From Liquidambar formosana (lineage: Eukaryota > Streptophyta > Magnoliopsida > Saxifragales > Altingiaceae), in the NCBI GenBank assembly GCA_039720395.1, contig CM077820.1, forward strand, positions 9,895,338 through 9,959,337: a stretch of 64,000 bases of DNA. Reading direction: 5' to 3'. The notes beneath the pieces were generated by a model. That model did not search any database. It was not told the origin of the DNA and saw only the letters and a program-made list of their open reading frames with translations. A program made the translations under genes and the position numbers. Below are positions 36,668 through 46,365 of the stretch, in pieces. Position 1 is the stretch's first letter, and every line of letters begins with the position of its first letter.

Positions 36668-38146
36668 CTAGATATCTTGATCAACGGCCACGATCGGATA
36701 CCTGTGGATACAATCGGCCCATGGGCCCCTCTTGGACTCCCCAGTGATGGGCCTAATACATTCCCACACAACACTGTTGCACTTCAGCCCACTTCCCATC
36801 CCAAGCTGCCACACCTTGTCACCCTTATTCACTCTCTCCTTCCCTTCTATGTAAGCCAATTCATACCACAACGAAGAAGAAGACTGGTTCCCAAACCGGT
36901 GCATTGTCATCAATGCAGCCTCGCTCTCTCTCTCACTCAGCTTCAACCCTTTTGCTATCTCTCTTATCGTTGGCTTCCCTGAAGTCGGCAGACAGAAATG
37001 CTGCATCACTGACCCGAAATTCGGCACATAAACTTCACTGGACTTGTCGAAAAATCTCTTCCGAATTATCGATAAAACGAAATGGAATTTCTCGGAGTAC
37101 GGCAAGATTGAAGAACCGAAAGCCGTGATGTGTGATCGGAGAGTTTCTCCCACGACCTGCATTAGCCCCCGGTTGAGGCTGAACCCAGTTATCCCTTTCG
37201 AGTCCTCTTCGCGATGAGTTGCAAAATAAGCCTTGTCGTCGAAGGCTCTCTGGGTTCTTAGGGTTTTAGACAGCTTGTACTTCGATGACTTTCGAGCTTC
37301 GTTTTTGTTCGTAACTAAAACCGCCGCGCCTCCCAGGCGGAAATTACAGTTCAGGACCAACATGGGCTTCTCATTGCCTGCATACCAACCCGTCGACAAA
37401 ATCTCCGTGCTAAGAACGACGGCGTAACAATTCTTGTAACTTTGTAACAAGTTTTGCGCCAAATCAATTCCAATAATTCCAGCGCTACACCCCATGCCGG
37501 AGATATTATAGCTTTTGATATCACTTCTCATGGAGTATTTGTTGATGATAATGGAGGAGAGAGATGGAGATGGACAAAACCCACTACAGTTTATTATGAG
37601 TATATCGATATCGCGTGGAGAGATTTTGGTTTTGGACAAGAGATCATCCATGACAGGGAAGAGCACCATGTGGACTTCCTGAATGGATTGTTGGTGATTG
37701 TTTCTTGGTGGGATGTAGTGTAGAGCAGGAGGGAGATAGGTCTCTTGGCTGTGGCCTGAAAGAGAGAGGACTTTGCCCATGAAATCTATGGTTTCGCCGT
37801 CAAAACAACCGATCATGGAGGCGTGTTCGAGGAAGGAAGAGAAGGGGACTCTGCAGAAGGGTGGTGGTTTGAAACATGTGAAGTCTACAAGGTAGACTGG
37901 AGGTGGCTTTGAGAGGTAGGTTTTGAGGATGAAGAATAGGAGATAAATAGAGAATGGGAGCAAAAGGAACAGTGGGTTCCATCTTTGTAGGATGAAGAAT
38001 GCTTCAATGGAAAGCACCAGTAGCAATGCTGAAAATCTCAGCAGTTCCAAGAGGGTTGCATAAACATGCTTTGATAGGAGAGTAGAAGGGAGAGTGGTGT
38101 TGATACTGTGCATAGGGTCATGGTTAAGTTTAGAAAGTGACTCCAT
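36668..38146 (-). CDS. KCS: 3-ketoacyl-CoA synthase-like protein, copy 2 (catalytic His replaced)
   Basis: A 492-residue paralogue of copy 1, transcribed toward it. It differs by a 9-residue N-terminal extension and scattered substitutions, with no other gaps. Two membrane segments lie at about 36-53 and 59-75. Cys220 is in NISGMGCSAG, His416 and Asn420 in MHRFGNQSSSS. The segment HFCLPTSGKP again has Pro (387) at the FAE1 His391 position, and RTQ again replaces RTH (Gln299). The ATG at 38146 follows a (CT)n leader, with TTTATA (a TATA box on the minus strand) at 38227-38232. The duplication includes about 200 bp of promoter. The frame is intact over the whole length, which argues against a pseudogene despite the changed active site. 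ER membrane location is expected from the family. Confidence 0.92.
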   Translation of the reverse strand: MESLSKLNHDPMHSINTTLPSTLLSKHVYATLLELLRFSALLLVLSIEAFFILQRWNPLFLLLPFSIYLLFFILKTYLSKPPPVYLVDFTCFKPPPFCRVPFSSFLEHASMIGCFDGETIDFMGKVLSLSGHSQETYLPPALHYIPPRNNHQQSIQEVHMVLFPVMDDLLSKTKISPRDIDILIINCSGFCPSPSLSSIIINKYSMRSDIKSYNISGMGCSAGIIGIDLAQNLLQSYKNCYAVVLSTEILSTGWYAGNEKPMLVLNCNFRLGGAAVLVTNKNEARKSSKYKLSKTLRTQRAFDDKAYFATHREEDSKGITGFSLNRGLMQVVGETLRSHITAFGSSILPYSEKFHFVLSIIRKRFFDKSSEVYVPNFGSVMQHFCLPTSGKPTIREIAKGLKLSERESEAALMTMHRFGNQSSSSLWYELAYIEGKERVNKGDKVWQLGMGSGLKCNSVVWECIRPITGESKRGPWADCIHRYPIVAVDQDI

Positions 38147-38157
38147 ATGTTGCAGAT

Positions 38158-38192
<35 letters not shown>

Positions 38193-38226
38193 GGGTGGGT
38201 TTTTGATTAGGTCTGTGACTCAGAGA

Positions 38227-38232
38227 TTTATA
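38227..38232 (-). promoter_or_regulatory. TATA box of KCS copy 2
   Basis: ATTATAAATCTCTGAGTC on the minus strand, about 85 bases before the ATG, is shared with copy 1 and followed by the same style of (CT)n leader. Confidence 0.65.
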
Positions 38233-38399
38233 ATGTGCATGGGCAGCTCGATCCCGAATGAGGATTAGCCCCATGTTTCTCTGTCCCTTAAAATATTGAT
38301 GAGAGTCAGCTTGTTGATTAGAAATTGGGTATGAAATCCGTCTTCTTTGTAGTTTTACGGTTGGCAGCTGAGTGGGGTTGGCACTCATGCATGTGTCAA

Positions 38400-39099
38400 C
38401 GATGCAAATACCGCTTTGATTGTTGTGTGGAGGTCAGAGCAATGCTATTTGACCATCCTACCATATATTAATTGGTGACCCATGTGGAATTGACATTTTC
38501 TTGGTCCGTGTACGAGTCCTCAAATGAGATGAGTCAATGATTACTTTTCAGCTCCATTCATCTTTTGAATGCATGAACTTAGGGGTGATCTGTGTAGCAT
38601 GAGAATTAGTGGAGTTAGGATACCTTTCTTTGACAAGAGAGAAGAAAAGAATAAAAATAAATAAATAAAGAAGAGAGAGAGAGAGAGATCAGTCATTTTT
38701 ACATTAGAGCATTGCTATTTGACTGTACTCATTTAATTAATTCAAGATAAACTCATTTGATGTGACACAGGTTTATATGCTGCAAGAAACCTCTTTTATT
38801 TAGCTGAGCGAGGGGAATTTTATTTTGAGTGAATAATATGGGCCAAGTAAATAATATTTTCCTCTTTTGTAAAATAACATTATTAGTACATGCACTATTC
38901 GTGTGCATGCAAGCAACCAAATTAATCCATCATAATACAGGTAAAAAAAACATGGATTTGTGGGTTTGAAATCAAGATAATATGTTAGTTAATTATAAGT
39001 TTTTTTTTAATAAAAAAAAGGGAAAATGGTAGTTAACCCACCTTCTATTACTTTTCTTTTATAAAAATTGGATAGGTGAAAGTTATCGTGTGGAGTCCC

Positions 39100-39138
<39 letters not shown>

Positions 39139-39204
39139 CTCTCACATTTGGATAGAGGAAAGAAGATAGGTGAGATAGATGGGCCAAATAGGATTACTCT
39201 TTTT
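38400..39204. other. Gene-free upstream flank of KCS copy 2
   Basis: It contains (GA)n near 38673-38688 and an uninterrupted A-run of about 35 bases (39100-39135). No gene was recognised. Confidence 0.4.
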
Positions 39205-39400
39205 TAAATCAACAAAAAATAAATTTTATTAAAGTGAAGAGACAATACACTCAAAACAGAAAGATTTGAGCCCCCCAACCCCCACCTGCTGCAACCACAC
39301 TGATCAAGATAACATAAAAGATCAGAGCCCCCACCCTCCAGCGGAAAAACTGCAATAGCCTATAACAAAGAAAGCAAAAATTAATATACTGCATAAAATA
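39205..39400 (-). mobile_element. Probable LINE 3'-end remnant
   Basis: On the minus strand the sequence ends TTTAATAAAATTTATTTTTTG and then an A-rich tail, the usual close of plant LINE 3' UTRs. No protein motif remains. Confidence 0.35.
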
Positions 39401-39493
39401 TGGGTAGAACTTCTCCATTCACCTGAAAAGGTCGAGAATTATATTCCTTTGTCTGCACTTTGTAGAAAGTCAGCTTTATAACATTAATTAATA

Positions 39494-39788
39494 CTTCATC
39501 CGTCCCACAAAAATAGGTCATATTTGCTATTTTTTTATCCTAAAATGTTTGTCCAATTTGAAAAGTCAAATCATAATTTTTTTTAAAGTTTCTTATACTA
39601 CCCTTGTTAATTCAATAATTACTTTCAATGCAAAATCTAATACAAAAAAAAAAAAAAAAAAAAAGAAGAAGAAGAAGAAGAGTATTTTTAGAAAAATAGT
39701 GTTTAATAAATGACAAGTCAATGTAATAATGATCTTTTTTTTAGATTTGTGTTTTGTAGTGCATTACATTTTAGTAGGACGGAGGGAG
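39494..39788. mobile_element. 295-bp Stowaway-like (Tc1/Mariner) MITE
   Basis: The left end CTTCATCCGTCCCAC and the inverted right end CTCCCTCCGTCCTAC match the Stowaway consensus CTCCCTCCGTCCC. A TA dinucleotide flanks both sides (39492-39493, 39789-39790). The interior shares TTTGAAAAGTCAAAT with the element at 52114. Confidence 0.7.
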
Positions 39789-39790
39789 TA

Positions 39791-40415
39791 GAAACAAAGG
39801 GAGCTAAAGATCCATCATTATGGATAAAAGGTGGTGGCCTGCGTGTTAAGATGGGCACAGACAAAGGAGGATCGATGCATTCATGGCCCCGTCACTGGTT
39901 ACCCGTCTTTAAAGGACTGCATATCGACCCTACCATCTCAGAAGTCAGAAGCCACTCGACCTACAGCCAGAACACCATAAATGACCCTTGAAGGCCGGGA
40001 AAGGCCATCAGCTCGTTTCCGCTATCACAAACCCCCCAGAGGGATCCTCATTTCAAGAAATCATCCAAAAGTTTTCTTGTGTCAATTTATAGCCAGAAAT
40101 TCCTATGGCTAAGGGTTTTAATAAATATATATCGTCCTTCAATCCAACTTCCAGCATCCCTTGGTTGACATTGGCCTCCACATAAATGCTTGCCCGTCTC
40201 CATTTAATGCAATTTGTCACTTTTAAATTTTCTGTAATATATATTTTGGCGGGCTCTCGGAGGGATTAAAAAAAAAAAAAGGAAAAAAGAAGGGGCTGTT
40301 ATCTAACCCACTTACCAATCCAAAGCTTAATATCTCCACATTCTTAAGCTTGAGTTCCAACTAATCCCTGGCTTTTATAGATGTATGATTTTAGGATTTT
40401 TTGCAAGCCCATAAA
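39791..40415. other. Gene-free region
   Basis: No gene was recognised; an open plus-strand stretch around 39710-39991 overlaps the MITE end and has no domain. Confidence 0.35.
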
Positions 40416-40441
40416 TCCAACGCTTTATGGGGAGCTTTAAC

Positions 40442-40685
40442 AGTGAGCACTGCCCATAAATCCAAGAGAGCCAGCTCAGATGGTCCTAGGATGAGCCGTA
40501 AACTCGGACATCTTAAGTTCCATTTTCCGCTGTGCTCTTTTAGGGAGTACTCTAAGAATTTATTCTTGAATGTACCAAGTCGATGTGGGGGAGTACGCCC
40601 TTTAAGATCGCTCGGAGAGGGATTAGTCGAGGTGCGTGCAAGCTGGCCTGGACACCCTGACTGTCAAACCAAAAAAAAAAAAAAA
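40442..40685 (+). mobile_element. SINE with a long target duplication
   Basis: GCCAGCTCAGATGGTCC resembles an A box. The 3' part, GGGATTAGTCGAGGTGCGTG followed by CAAGCTGGCCTGGACACC, is the familiar tail of a plant SINE family, and a poly(A) tract follows (40670-40685). A 26-bp stretch starting TCCAACGCTTTA flanks both sides (40416-40441 and from 40686) with one indel. Confidence 0.65.
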
Positions 40686-40712
40686 TCCAACGCTTTAGTG
40701 GGGAGCTTTAAC

Positions 40713-41061
40713 AAAATTAAACTTAATCATATCCTTATTTCTTACTAATTTGTCTCAAATGTTATCAGGATCTGTTAGAATCTTTTGAGCTAAAGATGAA
40801 GGTTTTGAAGAAAATATGATGTTTTTAACAACCACTGATGACATTTTTTTTTAAAAAAAAGTAGTGTCATCATTTTTTTTTTGAACAAATATGATCATGT
40901 AAAAAAAAGAGAAGAGGGGGGGGGGGGGGGGGGGGATTCATCTATTCACCTATAAGATTACCGTTAAACATTGTCATACTTTTTATGATAAAATATTATG
41001 ATGAAAAAGATTACCATGTTTCCAAAAAACAAAAAAAAAGACTGTTTTAATTATCAGCTTT
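40713..41061. other. Gene-free region with a 20-base G-run
   Basis: A run of 20 G lies at 40916-40935, after an A/G-rich stretch. No gene. Confidence 0.4.
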
Positions 41062-41292
41062 AGGCCCTGTTTGGGAACTTTATAAACTGGATCAAACTGG
41101 ATCTGGTCTTGTTATCTGGTTTTTTAATAAACCAAATCACAGTTGGTTTGAAAAAAACTATGTTTATGTCTTATTTATACAGCATAGTTGAACTGCTTAG
41201 CAAGAAAAATAGATTTACTAGACAATATGAAATCAAAACAGGTCAAACTTATCCTCAATTGGCCATATTATTAAGTTTGCCAAACAACCCCT
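41062..41292. mobile_element. Candidate MITE
   Basis: The left GGCCCTGTTTGGGAACTT and the inverted right GGGGTTGTTTGGCAAACTT form imperfect terminal repeats. No clear target duplication. Confidence 0.3.
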
Positions 41293-41959
41293 TCATTTGC
41301 CAGCCCTATTCATCAAGCAGGTCAGCCAAAGCCATGTCATCCTTCAGCTAGGTTATCCTCTTCATCAGTCATCACCATTCTCTGGGTTTCCTCAAATATC
41401 ATCCATCTTTAAATCATCCTCCCATTTTAGTTGTTGGGCTAGGTTTTCAAATTGTAGACATTAAGATTAGTAATAACCATGGCCTAACTCAACAATAGCT
41501 TGGGTTGATATGTTTTGGGTCCATTTCAGTATATGGGCCAACACCCGTAACACTTCTTATTTCAGGATCCAATTGTTTCGGATTTTCTTTAGGTTTTTTC
41601 CCTACAGGATCTTGTAAGGCTTTTCGTGATTATTAGATAATTGGTTTGTAAATGAATAAACAAATAAAGAGTCCTTTCACCCTTTGATCATCAAATCTTA
41701 TAGAAGCATAAAAAACCCTACAAGCCAATCTTCTTTAACAGCCTATATGCATGCATTGAATGCTACCACTTTTTCTGTCACTCAATGAGCAGCTTGGCCA
41801 CCCATAGCTTTAAATGGAGGCCTTTAGCTAACTAACAACGCTGGCCCAACTCAATCTCGTGTCCACCTAGCTACAGTTCATTAAATGCCATGGGTCAAGG
41901 GTTTTGATTGTTATGGATCACTTTCGCTAAGTGGCCCAATTCCTATAACCCCACAACTG

Positions 41960-43349
41960 CACGTGGCAATCTCAACCCAAACCCAAGAACCCATCCAAAC
42001 CCACCCATAATAAATAGGTTTGGGTGAAGTAAATTTTTTATCGGGTTGGGAATGGGTTACCCATAATTGACCCAATTATAAATGGGTTGGTTAGGGTTAA
42101 CCATTGGACTCGTTGGGTTTTATTGGGTAACTTAAAGGGAGAGGGAAAGAGAGGTAAAGGGGGGCATTAGGCAGTAGGAGCACCGCCGGTGAAATGGGGG
42201 CATGAGGCAGCAGCGACCATCGCTGACATTTAAAGCTTCCGCCTACAAAATGGGGCACAAGGCAGCAGCGAGCACCGTCGGCGTTCAAAGCTTCAGCAGC
42301 AACGAGTACCATCGTTGAAAGAGGGCATGAGGCAGTAGCGACCACCGCCGGTATTCAAAGTTTCAGTGGCAAGCACTGCTGGCGAAAGGGGGCATGAGGC
42401 AGCAGTGACCACCACCGGCGTTCAAAGCTTTAGTAGTGAGCACCGTCGACGTTCAAAACCAACCGTGAAGACGAAGGGCTGCCATGGAATTTTTATTTTT
42501 TTTGGTCATCGAATTGAGAAATTGCAAAATATTTTCATCTTCTACTGCTTCTTGTTGCTGTTGTTGTGCTTTATCTCTTCCATTTTAAGAGCTTTGTTTG
42601 GTGAGTTTGGTCCTAGACTCCCCATCTTTTCCATTTAGTTGAATCTGTAATTGGGTTTGGGCTTGTTTGCATCATATTGAGTTCTTTCTTTGATATTTAT
42701 TTTGTGGGATTTATTGATTTGTTGGGTAGGGATTGATATCGAGTTGATTTCTTTTTTTTTTCTTCATAAATCATAACCATATTGAATCTTTAACTGGTTT
42801 CCTTCTCATTATCATGTTAAGATCTCATTTCTTCATATTGAATCTTTTCTGGCATATTTTATTTCTTCACATTATTTTCTATACAGAGGTAATACATTTG
42901 TGAGAACTTCTCCAAATTTATGGGTTTTGATTTTTTTATGTGAGTTGTAGTTGAAATCCAATTTTTGGTACTTTACCGGGTACAAATATATCATTTATTT
43001 ATTTATTTTCAATTTACTTTGAAAATTTGAAACTGAGTTAATATTTTCATGTTTTTTTTCTTGAGAGAGAGAGAAAGAGAGAGGGGGAAAAAACTAGGGC
43101 ACAAAACTCATAAATTTGGGTCAGATCCGGTCATGAATTGGGCCGGGTATGATCCATGCTAGGTTGGGTTTCATTAGATTGAAGTGATTCGTGGGTTGGT
43201 TACGGGTTGGATGTAGGTATGCATAGTAATTGGGTTGGGTTACACCCAATCCATTAATGGCTTAAATTACATAACCCATTAATGTCCTAATCCAACCCAT
43301 TTATGCTTCAACCCAAACTCATCCAACCCGTCCAATTACCAGCCCTAAA
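41960..43349. mobile_element. ~1.4-kb non-autonomous hAT-like element
   Basis: Subterminal DNA at both ends is rich in AACCCAAACCC / GGGTTGGG motifs in opposite orientation. The right end AATTACCAGCCCTA is the usual hAT-type end TAGGGCTGGTAATT inverted. The left end GTGGCAATC is weaker. No transposase is present. It contains the GC-rich tandem array at 42160-42460. Confidence 0.45.
42160..42460. repeat. GC-rich tandem array, four units of ~55-68 bp
   Basis: GGCATGAGGCAG-like starts recur near 42199, 42254, 42322 and 42390, each followed by CAGCGACCACCGCCGG-like sequence and TTCAAAGCTTCAG. Base composition differs sharply from the surroundings. The short open stretches here are products of the repeat. 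Confidence 0.6.
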
Positions 43350-43359
43350 CGTGGTTTTT

Positions 43360-44440
43360 GACTACCTACTTGCCTAGACCAAGTAGGTAGTCAATTGTTC
43401 CTTCCTACAGTCAACCGCGTAAGAAAATGACTAAAAAAACCATATTTAGTAGTATTATTATTATTATTTTTAAGAACATTTAGTCCCCACTTGTCTTTGG
43501 TATCCTTTATGGATAAACCAATTGTCCCTTAGTAGTAAACTGCGTAAGAAAATGACTTAATGCCGCATAAAAAAATGACTCAAAAACTATGTTTAGGGCC
43601 TATTTGGATGAGTTTTTTGATAGCCTAAAATCATTTAACGCGTTAAGTTTTACTCTAACGCGTTGGTAGTTAGTTGTCACTTCCTGCAGTAAACCGCGTA
43701 AAACAATGACTAAAAAACTGCATTTAGTAGTATTATTTATTTATTTTTTTTAAAGAACATTTAGTCCTCACTTGTCCTTGGTGGTCTTTGTGGATAAACC
43801 AATTGTCCCTTTGGCAGTAAACCGCGTAAGAAAATGACTTAATGCCGCGTAAGAAAATGACTCAAAAACTACGGCTATATATATATATTTGGATGAGTTT
43901 TTGCCAGCCTAAAATCACTTAGGCTATGTTTGTTTAGTTGGAATGGAATGGATAGGAATGGAATGTGATTCCATGCTTGAAGTAGTCTGGAATGAAAATA
44001 GATTTGAAATAACTGTTTAAACATATTATTTGATTCCATTCCCATTCAAATTATCTTATCCAAACATGTTGTTTGGAATGAATTGGAATGAGATTCCATT
44101 CCATCCATTCCATTCCAGTTAAACAAACATGGCCTTAATGTATTAGGTTTTACTTTAATGCGTTAGTAGTCAGTTGTCCCTTCCTATAGTAAACCACGTA
44201 AAAAAATGACTAAAAAACTACATTTAGTAGTTTTATTTATTTATTTATTAATTTATTTATTTAAAGAACATTTAGTCCCCACTTGTCCTTGGTAGTCTTT
44301 GTGGATAAACCAATTGTCCCTTGGCAGTAAATTGCATAAGAAAATGACTTAATGTCGTGTAAGAAAATGACTCAAAAATTACATTTAGGACCTATTTGGA
44401 TGAGCTTCAGCGTATAATCACTAACGCGTTACATTTTACT
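43360..44440. repeat. Three tandem ~281-bp units
   Basis: Each unit holds AACATTTAGTCC, GGATAAACCAATTGTCCC, AAAATGACTTAATG and AAAATGACTCAAAAA, with AATTGTCCC at 43520, 43801 and 44312. The spacing is 281, then 511; the extra length of the second interval is a 213-bp MITE plus small indels. Function unknown. Confidence 0.75.
43922..44134. mobile_element. 213-bp Tourist-like (PIF/Harbinger) MITE
   Basis: The left end GGCTATGTTTGTTTAGTTGG and the inverted right end GGCCATGTTTGTTTAACTGG are near-perfect terminal repeats, continuing as AATGGAATGGAT. TTA is duplicated on both sides (43919-43921 and 44135-44137), as expected for PIF/Harbinger. It interrupts the third unit of the 281-bp array. Confidence 0.8.
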
Positions 44441-44744
44441 TTAATGGGAAAACAAGCACAAGTGAGAGGGAGGAAAAAGAAAATCTTTTTTCATTTATTA
44501 TTTAGGAAAATTTACTTCATATTAAAACTCAACACAATTTAATATGAGAGTAATAGTTAAAATAATAAGGATAATTACAATAATTAACATCATAACAAGG
44601 TACGTGGCTTACACTAACCCTTTTTCTTTTTCGATCTTTTTCTTTGGACAACAGTTCACACTCTTGAAAGCAATCTAATATCCTACCCCTAAAAGAGGGA
44701 ATATCTCAAGAGTTTGTGTGCTCAATCTACAAAATGCCTTCTCC

Positions 44745-44791
<47 letters not shown>

Positions 44792-45470
44792 AAATTTTTG
44801 TAGGAGTCCACTTTGAATTCGTGAATGAAGACATAATAAAAAAAATATTATTTCTAGATAAATCAATTGGTCAAATTGGAAACAATTGCCTCCCTATGAA
44901 TGCCCAAAAGAGCCGCTTCAAGTATGGATTCTCTATTCCTAGTTGTTTTGGTATAGGAAATACTGGAAAGAGATCGAGGAGGATTTTTACTCGATCAAAT
45001 CCATTGGAACACACAAATATGATGGAAAAGGATTCGATGCTTGTAACAACACGGTGTTGTTTTAGATTGCATAGCTAATGTGTTACCAGTCATACAATCG
45101 GGAACTCGTATGATGGGCAATATACCAGATGTGCCGATTGCACAAAGCACAATGTTATTACAGCATTAAATCCCAACTCCTAAGATGGTGTGCTTAAGTA
45201 CGGCTCCTTGCATATAAGTTCCTGACATGGGGGAAAAAAACTCATGCAGTGTTAATTGGAACTTAAGAATTGGATTCTTGACTACTATCTAATCAGTCCC
45301 ATTAATTGGAATAAATTTACCCAAATGGATTTTTCATTTTTTTCATAGGGAAAAAGAAAAAAAGATAGGGAAAAAAGAAGAAGGAATTTGACCCAATGAG
45401 CTTAAGTTAATTATTTGACTTGTACATTGTATCATTTGCAGTTTTCCACATATATCCAAAAAAATACTGT
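44441..45470. other. No recognised gene
   Basis: An open plus-strand frame at 44821-45078 (85 codons) includes KSRFKYGFSIPSCFGIGN. It matches nothing I recognise. The rest is AT-rich, with microsatellites at 44746-44792. Confidence 0.35.
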
Positions 45471-45477
45471 TGAAAAA

Positions 45478-45658
45478 AAAGGTCTTAGGGGTCTTTTGCC
45501 GAACAAGAGGTTTTAAGTTCAACTTTCACTACTCTCCTTAAGGTCACCCTCTATGGACTTTGTCTTGTAATTGTTTTGTACATGTGAGATGGGAGGATTG
45601 CATGTGTCTAAGGGAATTAATCAGGTGCAAAGTATCAAGATTAAAAAAAAAAAAAAAT
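45478..45658 (+). mobile_element. SINE-like element
   Basis: GGTTTTAAGTTCAACTTTC resembles a B box. The 3' part GGGAATTAATCAGGTGCAAA resembles the tail of the SINE at 40442, and a poly(A) tract follows (45643-45657). Confidence 0.45.
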
Positions 45659-46365
45659 AGCAAATTAAGTTGATTTTTCCTTTTTCCAAAATATGTAATC
45701 TGTATATATAAGAGAGCCGTAGGATGATTGTCACTTCAAAAACCTAATAAACTATATATAAAGATATGTGGGATATGAGTCCTTGAAGCATTTGGAGCAG
45801 TTAAATCGTCAGAAAAATAAAAGCAAAGCTTGAAGGCTTGAATTGAACGAATTGCAGGAATGTGCAAAGGGAATTTTACGATTCGTACTCAAGGCTTTTC
45901 GGTATTGGAATTGCGACAAAGATGGTAAGTCCAATCACTGGACTCCAACGTGAAACTACTGTGGATTTCGGCCAGATTCCCTACTTTTTCCGTAAATTCT
46001 GACATTCTTTTTGAAGGTTAATTCTGAAATTCCCATTTTTGGCAAATTATCCTTTTTCTTAATTACTAGTCGTTTCCAATCTTTTAGCTTTTAACACTAT
46101 AAATAAGCCTGGCCTTATGGCCATTCATTCGTATTAAAAATAAATTTTTAGAGTTTATTTTATTATTCTTTTAGCTGAGAAGACGGTTTTCTCTTTTCCA
46201 CGTCAAAGGAAGACGAATCTACCTCAAGTGAAGGATGAAAAGGGAAAATGCTATTCGTAGGAGCAACTTGTGTGAACTTCTCATACGATGGTAATAGTGG
46301 TCACATTGGTTGTGGGTCACATTGGAGTTTGAAGGCCAATAATAGGCTTGGACCATGGATTGACC
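45659..46365. other. No recognised gene
   Basis: AT-rich DNA between a SINE and a LINE. No gene or bounded repeat. Confidence 0.4.

Noticed and set aside
42366..42638. 90-codon frame in GC-rich DNA
   Set aside because: It starts in a minisatellite array and ends in low-complexity hydrophobic sequence.
44821..45078. 85-codon frame that looked possibly organellar
   Set aside because: I could not match it to any chloroplast or mitochondrial gene, and it has no clear splice sites or neighbours.
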